A DNA stretch of 64,000 bases, taken from the NCBI RefSeq assembly GCF_019218295.1, contig NZ_JAHUZF010000006.1, positions 2,046,001 through 2,110,000 on the forward strand, written 5' to 3'. The position numbers were made by a program, and so were the translations under genes. Shown here piece by piece: positions 30,147 to 39,619 of this stretch (positions within the stretch are counted from its first letter, which is position 1; the number at the start of each line of letters is the position of its first letter). This DNA comes from Maritimibacter sp. DP1N21-5 (GTDB taxonomy: Bacteria; Pseudomonadota; Alphaproteobacteria; Rhodobacterales; Rhodobacteraceae). The notes below the pieces were generated by a model. The model was not told the DNA's origin. It did no database searches and was given only the letters and a program-made list of their open reading frames with translations.

Positions 30147-33100
30147 TAATCTCTTTCGAAATATATCCCCAGCGTGGTGTTCCCGTCGGTCCCGACCGAG
30201 CCTCGCGCGGTCAGATTCGGCGTCAGATCAAGGTTGATGTTCACCTCGGCTGTGCCGTCCGCGCCGACTTCGACCCCGGTATAGACGTTCTCGGAGATAT
30301 AGGTCCCGGCCCGCACCGCGAGCGCTCCGTCATCGTTGGTCCCGACGTCCAGATCGGACAGCGAGAAACCTTGACGCAGGTTCCCGATCACGCCCGCGCC
30401 CGAGCGCCCCGACAGCGTGGCGACGCCGTTGGCCAGGCGCAGCGCCTGCAATGGCGAAATGTCGGCGACGGAGCGACCGAAGATCAGCCGGGACAGGATC
30501 TCGTCCTCGGGCAGGTCAGGCGTCGAGGCGAAGGTCACATCGGGGCTGGTGGCAAAGCCTTCGAGGATGATCTGGATCGACACCTCGTCCACCGTCGTCT
30601 GGGCCACCACGCGGATGTAAGGATTGAAGTCGCCCTGCAGGGTCGCCGAGGCCTCGGTCAGGTCGAGCCGGTTCCCCAGAAGCTGGAGCCGGCCCCGGAT
30701 GAGTGACAATGCTCCTTGTGGCACGACATTCTGCGTCGTGCCACCGATCCGGAGCTGGCCACCGAGTTCGGCATCGAGCCCGCGGCCCCTGATGAACACC
30801 TGATTGGGCGCGTTGAGCGTGATGTCGAGGTTGTAGGACGCCCCGCCTCCACTGCCCGACGCGGTGTCGAGCTTGTTCGCCCGCGCCCGCGTCGCCCGCA
30901 CGGCGGCGGGTTCGTTCACATGGCGCAGGCCCTCGAGGTCTCCGGCCACGCCGAAGCCCGAGGAGGGAATTCGGATTTCCACGGTGCCGGCACTGATCGT
31001 GCCTGCGATTGTCGCCCCGCCGGTGAGCGGCCCGGAGACGGTCAGTTGCCCCGAAATCGCGGTGTCGTAAAGCGCAGGGTCGGTCAGACCCACGTTCTGA
31101 AGTCGCACGACCAGATCGCCCGAATAACCGTTCGACAAAGACACCGGCCCCGCGACTTCGATCCGGCCGCCGGAGGACACGGCGGCCGCCGCTTCGACCC
31201 TTGCGCTGCCGTTGCCGAGGGTGACGTTCACCGCGAGGCCCTGGAGCGCAACCCGGAGGTTGGGCAGCGCCACGTTCGACGCGGGCACGTTCACCGACCC
31301 CGACAGCGAGGTCAGCGCAAGCGGGCCGTTCAGCCCCAGTTCGAAGCGCGCCATCCCGTCGATGGTATTGGGCGAGATGAAACTATTGGCCAAAGCGAGC
31401 GGTGCGGTGCCGTCGATCGACAGGTTCGCGGTCGACACATCCGAGGCGACGGTTCCGTTTACGGCCACGGTCATCCCGCCGGGTCCGGTGCCCGAAATGT
31501 CCACGCTGTAGTTGTCGGCACTCAGAACCGCCTCGCCGCTGGCGCTGAAGGCGCCGGGAAGTCCCGGGACGAGGATCCCCACGTTGTTCAGTCGCGCGTC
31601 GAAATCCACCGTCGACGTGCCACCAGCGGAATTGCCCGTCGCGTTCACGCTAAGTTCGGGGGTGGTCGCGACCAGCCGGTTCACGATGATCGTTCCGTCC
31701 GCGTCGCGCGCGATATCGAAATCGACCGACGAGGCCCCACCGATGAGTCGGTCCACCTCACCCATTCCAAGGCCAAGGTTCGCGCCCTTGGCGGATCCGG
31801 TCACCGCGACGGCCTGTGTCCTGAGGTCGCCCGAGGCATTCGCGACAAAGTCGAGACCGCCCGAGAGGTCTTGACCCGCCAACCCTGAATAGGGCGCGAG
31901 GTTCGTGAGCGCCGCGACCACATCCGCGGTCACCGGACCGATCCCGTCGCGGGTGTTCTCCGCCGTCGCCTGTATCGTCGCATCGAGGCCCCCGGGACCG
32001 GTCGCGGTGGCATCGACGGCCCAGGTCCGGCCGGTCTGCACCGCGCTGCCCACCAGAAGGACCTGCCCGGTCAGCCTCGGATCGACCCGGCTGGCGTCCG
32101 GCAGGTCGATACGGGCCTCGACGCGGCTCCCGTCGCTGCGAAGTTCGCCCGAAACGTCGGCCCCTACGCCCGGCGCAGCGAGGGTGAAGCGGCTGATCCT
32201 TGTGCGCTCCTGATCCCGGTCCACCGCTATGGCCAGCGTCGACCTGCCATTGAGCAGCCCGTCAAGAATTTCGATTCCGAGGTCGAGGTCCCGCGTTTCG
32301 CCTTCGATGATCAGATCGAAGGGCCCCCCGGGCACGGCGACATTGCCTGCGATCCCAAGGTCGGCCGCGCCGGCAAGCTCGAGGTTTGCGAGCGGTGCGA
32401 ACCGGGCAAGGTCGCCCGCCTGCAACCGCAGATCGAGGTCCGCCAGCAGGTCCAGCTTCTCGACATCCGTATCGAGTGTCACGTCGCCCGTCAGACCGTA
32501 GTCCGGCCCCGCGATGGCCACATCGGTGAAGCGGAAGGGCGAATTGTCGCCCTTCGCGATCCGGAAGCTCCCGTTGATCGCACCACCGATCACCTCGGTC
32601 AGCACCTCGTCGGCAAGCGCGATGCCGCCCGCCGAAACCGACACGTTGCCGTTCACGCTGGGACGCGCCTCGCCGCCGCCGGGCGACAACCGACCGGCTC
32701 CCGCGACCGACAGGGACTCGAGTTGGTTCCCGTCGCGCTCGAAGCCCGACACCTCGGCCGAACCGGTCCAGCGTTCGCCACGCAGCACGTCATAGTCGAA
32801 CCTCACACGGGCGGCGTCGACATAGGTCTCGGCGCCGGACAGGGGCAGAAGGACCGGGCTGCCGTCCGCCTTGACAAGATCGCCGACAAGGTTCGCGCGT
32901 TCCGGCCAACCGCGCGCGTTCACCGCGACGTTGCCCGAAAGCTCCAGAACCTCGGTCTTGACGAATAGATCCCGGATGCGGGTCGTGCCATTCGGGAAAC
33001 GTGCGCCTTCGGCATGGAGAACCGAGGACTCCCCGAAGAAGTCGCGATACTGCTCGTCGAATAGCGGCCGCAGGTCGCCCGAAAGGTCGGCCGCAAAGCC

Positions 33101-33919
33101 AGTGCGCCGTCGGGTTTCGCCGCCCTGCTGTTCCTCGATCTGTTCGATGCTGACCTGCCCCGCGACCCGCTGCTGGCCCTCCGTCGCCAGGATGATGTTG
33201 GCGGTGAAATCGGACAGCGGATCGTTGCCTTCGACGGTCAGGTCGATATCGGGCTCACCGGGGAGGCCGATCAGGGTGGCGGCGATGCCGCCGGGCCCTT
33301 CGTGAAGCGCGAGATCGAGCGCGAGCACGCGGGTTTCGTTGGAATAGCTCACATCGAGCGCAAGCTCGCCTTCACTTCCATCCGTTCGGGTAACGCCGAT
33401 CTGCGCCTCGCCCGCACCGTTCGCGAGGTTGCCGGACCCTTCGAGCGTGAATTCGACCTCTTCGCCCAGGATCGGCTCACCCAGAATGACCCGTTCCGCC
33501 GCGATACGCCCGATGTCGATGGAGACCGGAAGATCCGGCAGCGTGAAGTCCGAGGCCTCAGCAGAAGGACCACTGTCGGTCTGCGGCAGGCGGCTGACGT
33601 CAATCTCCGTCGCGGCGAGTTCTCGCACCTCGAACCGACCGGCGAGCACCGCCGCGCGGTTCCAGTTCAGCGTGACCCCCGCCAGACGCAGCCAGACGCC
33701 ATCCTCGTCGGCAAATGTCATCTCGGCCATGGTCGCTTCCCGCGACAGCGCGCCGGAAAACCCCGTAACGGTGACCTGTGTCCCCGCACTCGACAGCGTG
33801 TCCTGCAGGAAACGCTCGATGCGCGACTTGTCCTCGGCTTCCTGCGTGGTTTCTTCCTGAGCCAGAGCGGTCAGGGGCAGAACGGTGAGCAGGGCGAGAA
33901 GGGAGAGGAACCGGCGCAT
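30143..33919 (-). CDS. tamB: Translocation and assembly module subunit TamB
   Basis: TamB spans the periplasm from the inner to the outer membrane and acts with TamA in outer-membrane protein insertion and probably phospholipid transport. The 1258-residue protein has an N-terminal signal anchor (residues 1-20), a long repetitive beta-taco body rich in Gly/Asp/Asn, and the C-terminal DUF490 domain: SLIRGRLQLLGNRLDL, PDVTFASTPDLPEDEILSRL in part, and a final TLGIYFERDY strand. Its ATG overlaps the stop of tamA by one base, so they are co-translated. Confidence 0.95.
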   Translation of the reverse strand: MRRFLSLLALLTVLPLTALAQEETTQEAEDKSRIERFLQDTLSSAGTQVTVTGFSGALSREATMAEMTFADEDGVWLRLAGVTLNWNRAAVLAGRFEVRELAATEIDVSRLPQTDSGPSAEASDFTLPDLPVSIDIGRIAAERVILGEPILGEEVEFTLEGSGNLANGAGEAQIGVTRTDGSEGELALDVSYSNETRVLALDLALHEGPGGIAATLIGLPGEPDIDLTVEGNDPLSDFTANIILATEGQQRVAGQVSIEQIEEQQGGETRRRTGFAADLSGDLRPLFDEQYRDFFGESSVLHAEGARFPNGTTRIRDLFVKTEVLELSGNVAVNARGWPERANLVGDLVKADGSPVLLPLSGAETYVDAARVRFDYDVLRGERWTGSAEVSGFERDGNQLESLSVAGAGRLSPGGGEARPSVNGNVSVSAGGIALADEVLTEVIGGAINGSFRIAKGDNSPFRFTDVAIAGPDYGLTGDVTLDTDVEKLDLLADLDLRLQAGDLARFAPLANLELAGAADLGIAGNVAVPGGPFDLIIEGETRDLDLGIEILDGLLNGRSTLAIAVDRDQERTRISRFTLAAPGVGADVSGELRSDGSRVEARIDLPDASRVDPRLTGQVLLVGSAVQTGRTWAVDATATGPGGLDATIQATAENTRDGIGPVTADVVAALTNLAPYSGLAGQDLSGGLDFVANASGDLRTQAVAVTGSAKGANLGLGMGEVDRLIGGASSVDFDIARDADGTIIVNRLVATTPELSVNATGNSAGGTSTVDFDARLNNVGILVPGLPGAFSASGEAVLSADNYSVDISGTGPGGMTVAVNGTVASDVSTANLSIDGTAPLALANSFISPNTIDGMARFELGLNGPLALTSLSGSVNVPASNVALPNLRVALQGLAVNVTLGNGSARVEAAAAVSSGGRIEVAGPVSLSNGYSGDLVVRLQNVGLTDPALYDTAISGQLTVSGPLTGGATIAGTISAGTVEIRIPSSGFGVAGDLEGLRHVNEPAAVRATRARANKLDTASGSGGGASYNLDITLNAPNQVFIRGRGLDAELGGQLRIGGTTQNVVPQGALSLIRGRLQLLGNRLDLTEASATLQGDFNPYIRVVAQTTVDEVSIQIILEGFATSPDVTFASTPDLPEDEILSRLIFGRSVADISPLQALRLANGVATLSGRSGAGVIGNLRQGFSLSDLDVGTNDDGALAVRAGTYISENVYTGVEVGADGTAEVNINLDLTPNLTARGSVGTDGNTTLGIYFERDY

Positions 33920-35736
33920 CAGAAGCTTTGCCCGATGCCGACATAAATCTGGATCTTGCGGAAAAACGACGTGGCGGGCGGCCCGTTGGTCACAGGAATG
34001 CCAACGTCGAGCCGTATGGGCCCAAGCCCGGTATCATAGCGCACGCCGATTCCGGCCCCCGAGTGCCACGCGTTGTTCGCATCGAAAAAGCTCGTCGCGC
34101 CAAGGTAGCCGACATCGAAGAACCCCACGACGCCGATCTTGTCGGTAACACCGTAGCGCGCTTCGAACTGTCCGCCGACGAACGCCTGCCCGCCAATCCG
34201 CTGGCCGCCGCCCGCCGGGAACGAAAGCGACTGGTAGGGCTGGCCACGCACGGTGCCGCCGCCGCCGGAATAGAACAGGTATTCCGGATGCGTGTTGGCC
34301 GGGCTCGGCCCGATCACCGTGCCGGCCACAGCCCGCGCCGCGAGGACGAAATTGTCGTCTTCGACGAACCCCCGGTAGATACGCGCGTCAACCGTCGCCC
34401 AGCCGCCGGGGCCGTTGGTGAAGTCGAAGAACGGCTCCACTTCCCCCGCGAGATAGAAACCCCGCTTGGCGTCGAGCGGATCGTCGCGCCGGTCCCAGGT
34501 GAGTGTCGCGGGCAACCGGACGATCGAGAAGTTGCGCGTGCCCTGACTGTCGGTCACGCGGCTGAACATGTAGCCTGCGCCGATGGTGCCGGTGAGCGTG
34601 TCGGAGAAATACCGCGTCACACCGGCCTCGCCTGCCGCCTGCCAGGCCGTGAAGGTCGGCTCGCGCAGCATGTCGGCCGTTGCAAGGATATAGGCGTCGT
34701 TGTCGGTCCCGAAGGCCGCCGGCACATCGAGCCGCGCGGCGAGTTCGACGTCCAGATTGCCAAGCCCCGGCGTGATCCCCGAGAGCGAGGCATCGAAGCG
34801 GAAGCGTTCTGCCCCACCAAGCAGGTTGCGGTGCATCCAGTAGCCCGAGACCCCGACGCCTTCGAGCGAGGAGACCTCGGCACCGAAGCCGTAGCGGCGC
34901 GGCGCCATGTCGTCGAGGGACAGGAGGATCGGCATCGTATCGCCGGGACCGAGCGGCCCTTCCTCCATCGCAACGGACGCGAAAGCCCCGGTGCGGCGCA
35001 GCCGCTCCGCCGCGCGCTCCAGTTCGGAGGGCGAAAAGACCTCGCCCGTCGGCAACCCCGCGATGCGCTGGATCCGATCCGATCGCACGTAGCTGGGCGT
35101 CACCTGCCGAAGCTGACCGAAGCGCACGAGGGGGCCGGGGTCGATCCAGATCCGCGCGCGCAGACGGGCGGTCGCATGGTTCGCCGCGAGGTCCTGATCC
35201 GACACTTCGGCCTTGGCCCGGCCAGCCTCACGCCAGTCGTCGACCGCCTGTTGCGCCGCATCGCGGATCACGCTCGCCCGCGCGACCTCGCCCGCCGCGT
35301 ATCCGTCGGCTTGAACCGATCCGCGCGGCAGGGGTTGCACGATGGCTTCGGAGAAGAAGAACTGACGTCCCGGGTTCACCGACACGTCGATGCGCCGGAC
35401 CTGACGCGGCAGGTCATAGGTCGCAAGCGTGGCCGCCTCGACCCCGTCCACGCGCACATTGATCACACCACCGTAGTAGCCTTCGGCATAAAGCGTGTTG
35501 AGGAGACGCTCGTATTCGGCCAGCGAGGTCGCGACCAGATCGCGCGCATCGGTCCGCTCTTCCGCCTCGGAGGCCAGAAGGAGCGAGGCGCCGCGCAGCG
35601 TTTCCTCGAGGTCCTCGTCGCCGCCGGCGACGGTGAAATTCAATTGATCCAATGCCTTGGCCGGAACCGGGCCGAGGGCGAGAACTGCGGCCAGAAAGGC
35701 TGGCCGCAAACCGTTGAACTGAAATATGAGCCCCAT
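33919..35736 (-). CDS. tamA: Outer membrane assembly protein TamA (BamA/Omp85 family)
   Basis: The 605 residues start with a signal peptide (cleavage near residue 29), continue with POTRA-like domains to about residue 260 (RQVRRIDVSVNPGRQFFFSE and RIQRIAGLPTGEVFSPSELERA in part) and end in a 16-strand beta-barrel with the Omp85 signature near GGGGTVRGQP and a C-terminal aromatic residue (IGQSF), as required for outer membrane insertion. It heads the tamA-tamB operon; the promoter lies in 35737-35860. Confidence 0.95.
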   Translation of the reverse strand: MGLIFQFNGLRPAFLAAVLALGPVPAKALDQLNFTVAGGDEDLEETLRGASLLLASEAEERTDARDLVATSLAEYERLLNTLYAEGYYGGVINVRVDGVEAATLATYDLPRQVRRIDVSVNPGRQFFFSEAIVQPLPRGSVQADGYAAGEVARASVIRDAAQQAVDDWREAGRAKAEVSDQDLAANHATARLRARIWIDPGPLVRFGQLRQVTPSYVRSDRIQRIAGLPTGEVFSPSELERAAERLRRTGAFASVAMEEGPLGPGDTMPILLSLDDMAPRRYGFGAEVSSLEGVGVSGYWMHRNLLGGAERFRFDASLSGITPGLGNLDVELAARLDVPAAFGTDNDAYILATADMLREPTFTAWQAAGEAGVTRYFSDTLTGTIGAGYMFSRVTDSQGTRNFSIVRLPATLTWDRRDDPLDAKRGFYLAGEVEPFFDFTNGPGGWATVDARIYRGFVEDDNFVLAARAVAGTVIGPSPANTHPEYLFYSGGGGTVRGQPYQSLSFPAGGGQRIGGQAFVGGQFEARYGVTDKIGVVGFFDVGYLGATSFFDANNAWHSGAGIGVRYDTGLGPIRLDVGIPVTNGPPATSFFRKIQIYVGIGQSF

Positions 35737-35861
35737 CTAGGCGCGGATCCCCAGGTTCGCGTTGCTCGAATTGCCACCAAGGGTAGCGGCATGCGGACGC
35801 AGGTGCCACCGCATTCTGACAACGCGTCTCATTTGTGAACGGTTCCGCCGACGAGGGCTCT

Positions 35862-35926
35862 CGCCCCGCGCTGCGCGCGGGGCGACCGGTGTGGGGGGCG
35901 CTGCCCCCCACACCCCCCGGGATATT
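35862..35926 (-). repeat. Two-hairpin G-tract intergenic repeat, copy 2
   Basis: On the minus strand the order is ATAAATA box, G run, a 12-bp stem (35888-35899 with 35903-35914, loop GCT on the plus strand) and a second 10-bp stem (35862-35871 with 35875-35884, loop TGC). It is the inverted version of copy 1 at 2074-2140 and lies between nadC and tamA. Confidence 0.75.
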
Positions 35927-35956
35927 TATGGACCAGAGAAGTGGACGGGGGTCGGC

Positions 35957-36805
35957 CTAGAAATCCAGCCCTAGGTCGAGCGTCTTGGCCGAGTGGGTGA
36001 GAGCGCCGGACGAGATGTAATCGACGCCAGTGGCGGCAACCTCGGCGACGCGACCCAGCTTCATGTTGCCGGAGGCTTCGAGGACAACCTTGCCAGCGGT
36101 CAGCTCCACGGCTTTGGCGAGCATGGGCGTGTCCATGTTGTCCAACAGGACGTTATCGGCGCCGCCGACGTCCAGCACGATGGCCAGTTGTTCGAGGGTG
36201 TCGACCTCGATCTCGACCTTCATCATATGCGACGCAACGGCCTGCGCGGCTTCCAGCACCGCCTTCACGCCGCCCGCCGCTGCGATGTGGTTGTCCTTGA
36301 TCAGGATGGCGTCCGACAGCGAATAGCGGTGGTTGAAGCCGCCGCCGTGGAGGACCGCTTGTTTCTCGACCAGCCGCAGACCCGGCGTGGTCTTGCGCGT
36401 GCAGGTGATGCGCGTCGCGGTGCCCTTGGTTTCGGCCACGAAAGCGGCTGTCAGCGTGGCGATGCCCGAGAGTCGCCCCGCGAAATTGAGCGCGACCCGT
36501 TCACCCGAGAGGATCGAGGCCGCCCGCCCCCGGATGCGCATGAGCGTCGTGCCGGGAAGGACCGGGGTGCCATCAGGCACCAGCGTCTCGATCTCGAGCG
36601 CCGGGTCGACGAGGCGAAAGGCGATCTCGGCCACCTGCATGCCCGACACCACCCCGGGCTCGCGGGCGTTGATCGCCGCGTCATAGGTTGTGGCCGGCGG
36701 GATCACCGCGCGGGTCGTGACGTCGCCATAGGTCCCCAGATCCTCCATGAGCGCGGCGCGGATCATGGGTTCTAAAATGAGGTCGGGGAGCGTGGAAAAA
36801 CTCAT
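35957..36805 (-). CDS. nadC: Nicotinate-nucleotide pyrophosphorylase (carboxylating)
   Basis: NadC turns quinolinate and PRPP into nicotinate mononucleotide. The 282-residue protein shows the active-site segments TRKTTPGLR and HGGGFNHRYSLSDAILIKDNHI in part, the central ERVALNFAGRLSGIAT and the C-terminal LEASGNM. It overlaps the nadB stop by 4 bases, and the three NAD genes nadA-nadB-nadC are arranged in pathway order on the minus strand. Confidence 0.96.
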   Translation of the reverse strand: MSFSTLPDLILEPMIRAALMEDLGTYGDVTTRAVIPPATTYDAAINAREPGVVSGMQVAEIAFRLVDPALEIETLVPDGTPVLPGTTLMRIRGRAASILSGERVALNFAGRLSGIATLTAAFVAETKGTATRITCTRKTTPGLRLVEKQAVLHGGGFNHRYSLSDAILIKDNHIAAAGGVKAVLEAAQAVASHMMKVEIEVDTLEQLAIVLDVGGADNVLLDNMDTPMLAKAVELTAGKVVLEASGNMKLGRVAEVAATGVDYISSGALTHSAKTLDLGLDF

Positions 36806-38367
36806 GCCATCTCCTTGGCAACGTGGTCGCGGATCGCCATGGCCTCGGCCAGCGTGATCTTGGTCCGGGCCGCCATGGCCGGGTCGGGGTTCGGGAAATC
36901 GTCGCGGAAATGCCCACCCCGGCTTTCTTCGCGCTGGAGCGCAGCGGCGGCGATGAGCGTCGCCGTGGCCGTCATGTTGCGCATGGTCTCAGACCGGGAC
37001 GCAGCTTCGAGGTCGTCGATGATCTTCAGGGCCTCGCGCAGCCCGGTTCGGGTGCGGCGCACGCCGACCTTGGCCGTCATCGTGTTCCGAAGGTCCTGAA
37101 CCGCGGCCTCGTCCACGTCTTCTCCCCCCTTGGGAAACTGAATCTCGAGCTCCGGCGCCGAGGGGACAGCTTCCAGCGTGGCGGCCATATCCTCGGCCGC
37201 CTTCTTGCCATAGACGAGCGCTTCGAGGAGCCCGTTGGACGCAAGCCGGTTCGCTCCGTGAAGCCCGGTCGACGAGGCTTCGCCGCAGACCCAGAGCCGG
37301 TCGAGCGACGAACGTCCGTGATCGTCCGTGTCCACCCCGCCCATGTGGTAATGCGCGGCGACCGCGACCGGGATCGGGTTTGCCACCGGGTCGAAGCCTG
37401 CGCGCACGCAGGCCTCGGCCACCGCCGGGAACCGCGTCAGCACCTCGTCGCCCAGCGCGTCGCGTGTGTCGAGCATCGGGCGCTTGCCGGCCTGCGATTG
37501 CTTGAAGATCGCACGGGCCACGATGTCGCGCGGCGCAAGCTCGGCGTCGGGGTGCTCTTCGAGCATGAAGCGCTCGCCGTCCTTGTTGACGAGGGTCGCC
37601 CCTTCGCCCCGGAGCGCCTCGGTCGCGAGCGGCATCGGGTCTTCGCCCATGTCGATGGCGGTCGGGTGGAACTGGACGAACTCGGGATCGGCGATGACCG
37701 CACCGGCCCGCGCCGCGAAGCCGATCACCTGCCCCCGGATACGCGGCGGGTTCGTCGTATGAGCATAGAGCCCGCCGGACCCGCCACCTGCGAGCAATAC
37801 GGCGGGCGTTTCGATCAGTACGGGGCCGGAGGCGGGATCGGTGTGGCGCACCCAGACGCCGGTGACGCGGTTTCCTTCGGTCTGCAGACCGGTTGCCAGC
37901 GCGCTCTCGATCACTTGGACCGAGGGTGTCGCACGGACCTTGGCGACCAGCGTTTCCATGATCTGCTTGCCGGCCTGATCGCCCTTGACCCGGACCACGC
38001 GGGCAGTGGAATGGGCGGCCTCGCGGCTCATCACGTAGCCGCCTTCCGGCGTGCGGTCGAAAGGCGTGCCAAGGTCGGTGAGGTCGAGGATGTGTTCGGC
38101 GGCATGGCTCGTAACCATCGCGGCGACCTGCGCATCGACCGTCCCCGCGCCCGCGGTCACGGTATCGGCGGCATGGGCGGCAGGGCTGTCGGTGGCCGCC
38201 ATGGCCGCCGCCACACCGCCCTGCGCCCAGGCCGACGAAGCGCCTTCACCCAGGCGTTCGGGCGAAATCATCACCACGGGCCTCGGCGCGAGCGAAAGCG
38301 CCGCATAGAGCGCGCCCAGACCTGCGCCCACGATGACCACACGGTCCGTCTTCACACTGGCGGCCAT
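36802..38367 (-). CDS. nadB: L-aspartate oxidase
   Basis: NadB oxidises aspartate to iminoaspartate with FAD, the first step of de novo NAD synthesis. The 521-residue protein has the FAD motif GAGLGALYAALSL, the family motif SSAWAQGGVAAAM, the HPTAID and GEGATL active-site segments and the late GANRLASNGLLE, close to succinate dehydrogenase flavoproteins but without the flavinylated His. It lies between nadA (30 bp upstream) and nadC (4-base overlap). Confidence 0.96.
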   Translation of the reverse strand: MAASVKTDRVVIVGAGLGALYAALSLAPRPVVMISPERLGEGASSAWAQGGVAAAMAATDSPAAHAADTVTAGAGTVDAQVAAMVTSHAAEHILDLTDLGTPFDRTPEGGYVMSREAAHSTARVVRVKGDQAGKQIMETLVAKVRATPSVQVIESALATGLQTEGNRVTGVWVRHTDPASGPVLIETPAVLLAGGGSGGLYAHTTNPPRIRGQVIGFAARAGAVIADPEFVQFHPTAIDMGEDPMPLATEALRGEGATLVNKDGERFMLEEHPDAELAPRDIVARAIFKQSQAGKRPMLDTRDALGDEVLTRFPAVAEACVRAGFDPVANPIPVAVAAHYHMGGVDTDDHGRSSLDRLWVCGEASSTGLHGANRLASNGLLEALVYGKKAAEDMAATLEAVPSAPELEIQFPKGGEDVDEAAVQDLRNTMTAKVGVRRTRTGLREALKIIDDLEAASRSETMRNMTATATLIAAAALQREESRGGHFRDDFPNPDPAMAARTKITLAEAMAIRDHVAKEMA

Positions 38368-38397
38368 GCGCCCCTCCCTCGTTCCCCCGAAGGGCGC

Positions 38398-39450
38398 CTA
38401 GATGCCCAGCTTTCTGGACAGGTCGATCATCCGTTCGACCGCGACCCGCGCCTTTTCCGCCACGACCGGGTCCACATGGACCTCGGCCTCGCCGGCGTGA
38501 AGTGACCAAAGGATCTTCTCCAGTGTGATCTTCTTCATGTAGGGGCACATGTTGCAGGGGCCGACGAAATCCACCTCGGGCAACTCGTCGGAGATGTTCG
38601 ACGCCATGGAGCATTCGGTGACGAGAAGCGCCTGCTTCGGTTTGCGCTCGCGCACGAAGTTGATGATGCCGCTGGTCGATCCCGCGAAGTCGCTTTCGTC
38701 CACGACCTCCGGCGGGCACTCGGGGTGCGCGATGATCGTTGTGTCGGGGTTCCACTTGCGGTAGTCGCGCAGGTCCTGCGCCGTGAAGCGTTCATGGACC
38801 ACGCAGGAGCCGTTCCACCAGACGATGGTCTTCTCGGGCACCTGCCGCGCAACGTTCTGTGCGAGGTATTGGTCGGGGGCCATGATGACCGTTTCCTCGG
38901 GCAGCGCGCGCACGATGGCGGCGGCGTTGGACGAGGTGCAGCAGATGTCCGAGGCGGCTTTTTCCTCGGCGGTGGTGTTCACATAGGTGACGACGGGGGC
39001 GCCCGGGTATTTTGCACGCATCTCGGCAATGCCCGCCGCCCCGATCGAATTGGCCAGCGAACAGCCCGCTTCCATGTCCGGGATCAGCACGCGCTTGGCC
39101 GGGTTCAGGATCTTCGAAGTCTCGGCCATGAAATGCACGCCGCATTGCACGATGGTGTCGGCCTCGACCTCGGTCGCCTTGATGGCGAGCTGGAGGCTGT
39201 CGCCCACGAAATCCGCGACCCCGTGGTAGATGTCGGGCGTCATGTAGTTATGCGCGAGGATGACCGCGTTCTTCTCTTTCTTGAGACGGTTGATCGCGGC
39301 GACATAGGGCGCGGCGCGGACCCAGTCCGGCGGTGCCACAACCCGGTCCATGTTCGCGTAGAGGTCCTTCATTTCCTCCGCGAGCTCCGGGTTCGGCGCG
39401 AGGTCATAGGCCTCGGCCAGTTCGTGCCGCATGGTGCGAAAATCGAGCAT
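38398..39450 (-). CDS. nadA: Quinolinate synthase A
   Basis: NadA condenses iminoaspartate with dihydroxyacetone phosphate using an oxygen-sensitive [4Fe-4S] cluster. With the start at 39450 (GGGGG ribosome binding site; MLDFRTMRHEL) the protein has 350 residues. The three cluster cysteines are in QCGVHFMAE, the DICCTSSNA segment and CNMCPYMKK. The longer ORF start at 39486 is not supported. It heads the nadABC operon, which is followed by a separate terminator-bounded aminotransferase gene. Confidence 0.95.
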   Translation of the reverse strand: MLDFRTMRHELAEAYDLAPNPELAEEMKDLYANMDRVVAPPDWVRAAPYVAAINRLKKEKNAVILAHNYMTPDIYHGVADFVGDSLQLAIKATEVEADTIVQCGVHFMAETSKILNPAKRVLIPDMEAGCSLANSIGAAGIAEMRAKYPGAPVVTYVNTTAEEKAASDICCTSSNAAAIVRALPEETVIMAPDQYLAQNVARQVPEKTIVWWNGSCVVHERFTAQDLRDYRKWNPDTTIIAHPECPPEVVDESDFAGSTSGIINFVRERKPKQALLVTECSMASNISDELPEVDFVGPCNMCPYMKKITLEKILWSLHAGEAEVHVDPVVAEKARVAVERMIDLSRKLGI

Positions 39451-39583
39451 GTCGCCCCCCATCATTACGACCCCTGTCCGGGTCATATCGGCCCGTTCAA
39501 TCAGGTTGCCCGCAAAGCTGCAAGATAAACCGTTGTTTTCGCGGGCAATTGGGTCTGAATTGCTGACCTTTATGTGGGGGTTC

Positions 39584-39608
39584 GGGGCCGGTTTTCAAGT
39601 CCGGCCCC
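39584..39608 (-). terminator. Hairpin after the aminotransferase gene
   Basis: An 8-bp GGGGCCGG/CCGGCCCC stem (39584-39591 with 39601-39608) with a 9-base loop lies 12 bp downstream of the aminotransferase stop on the minus strand. It lacks a long T tract, so termination may be partial. Confidence 0.5.
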
Positions 39609-39619
39609 GCAGGTGTCGC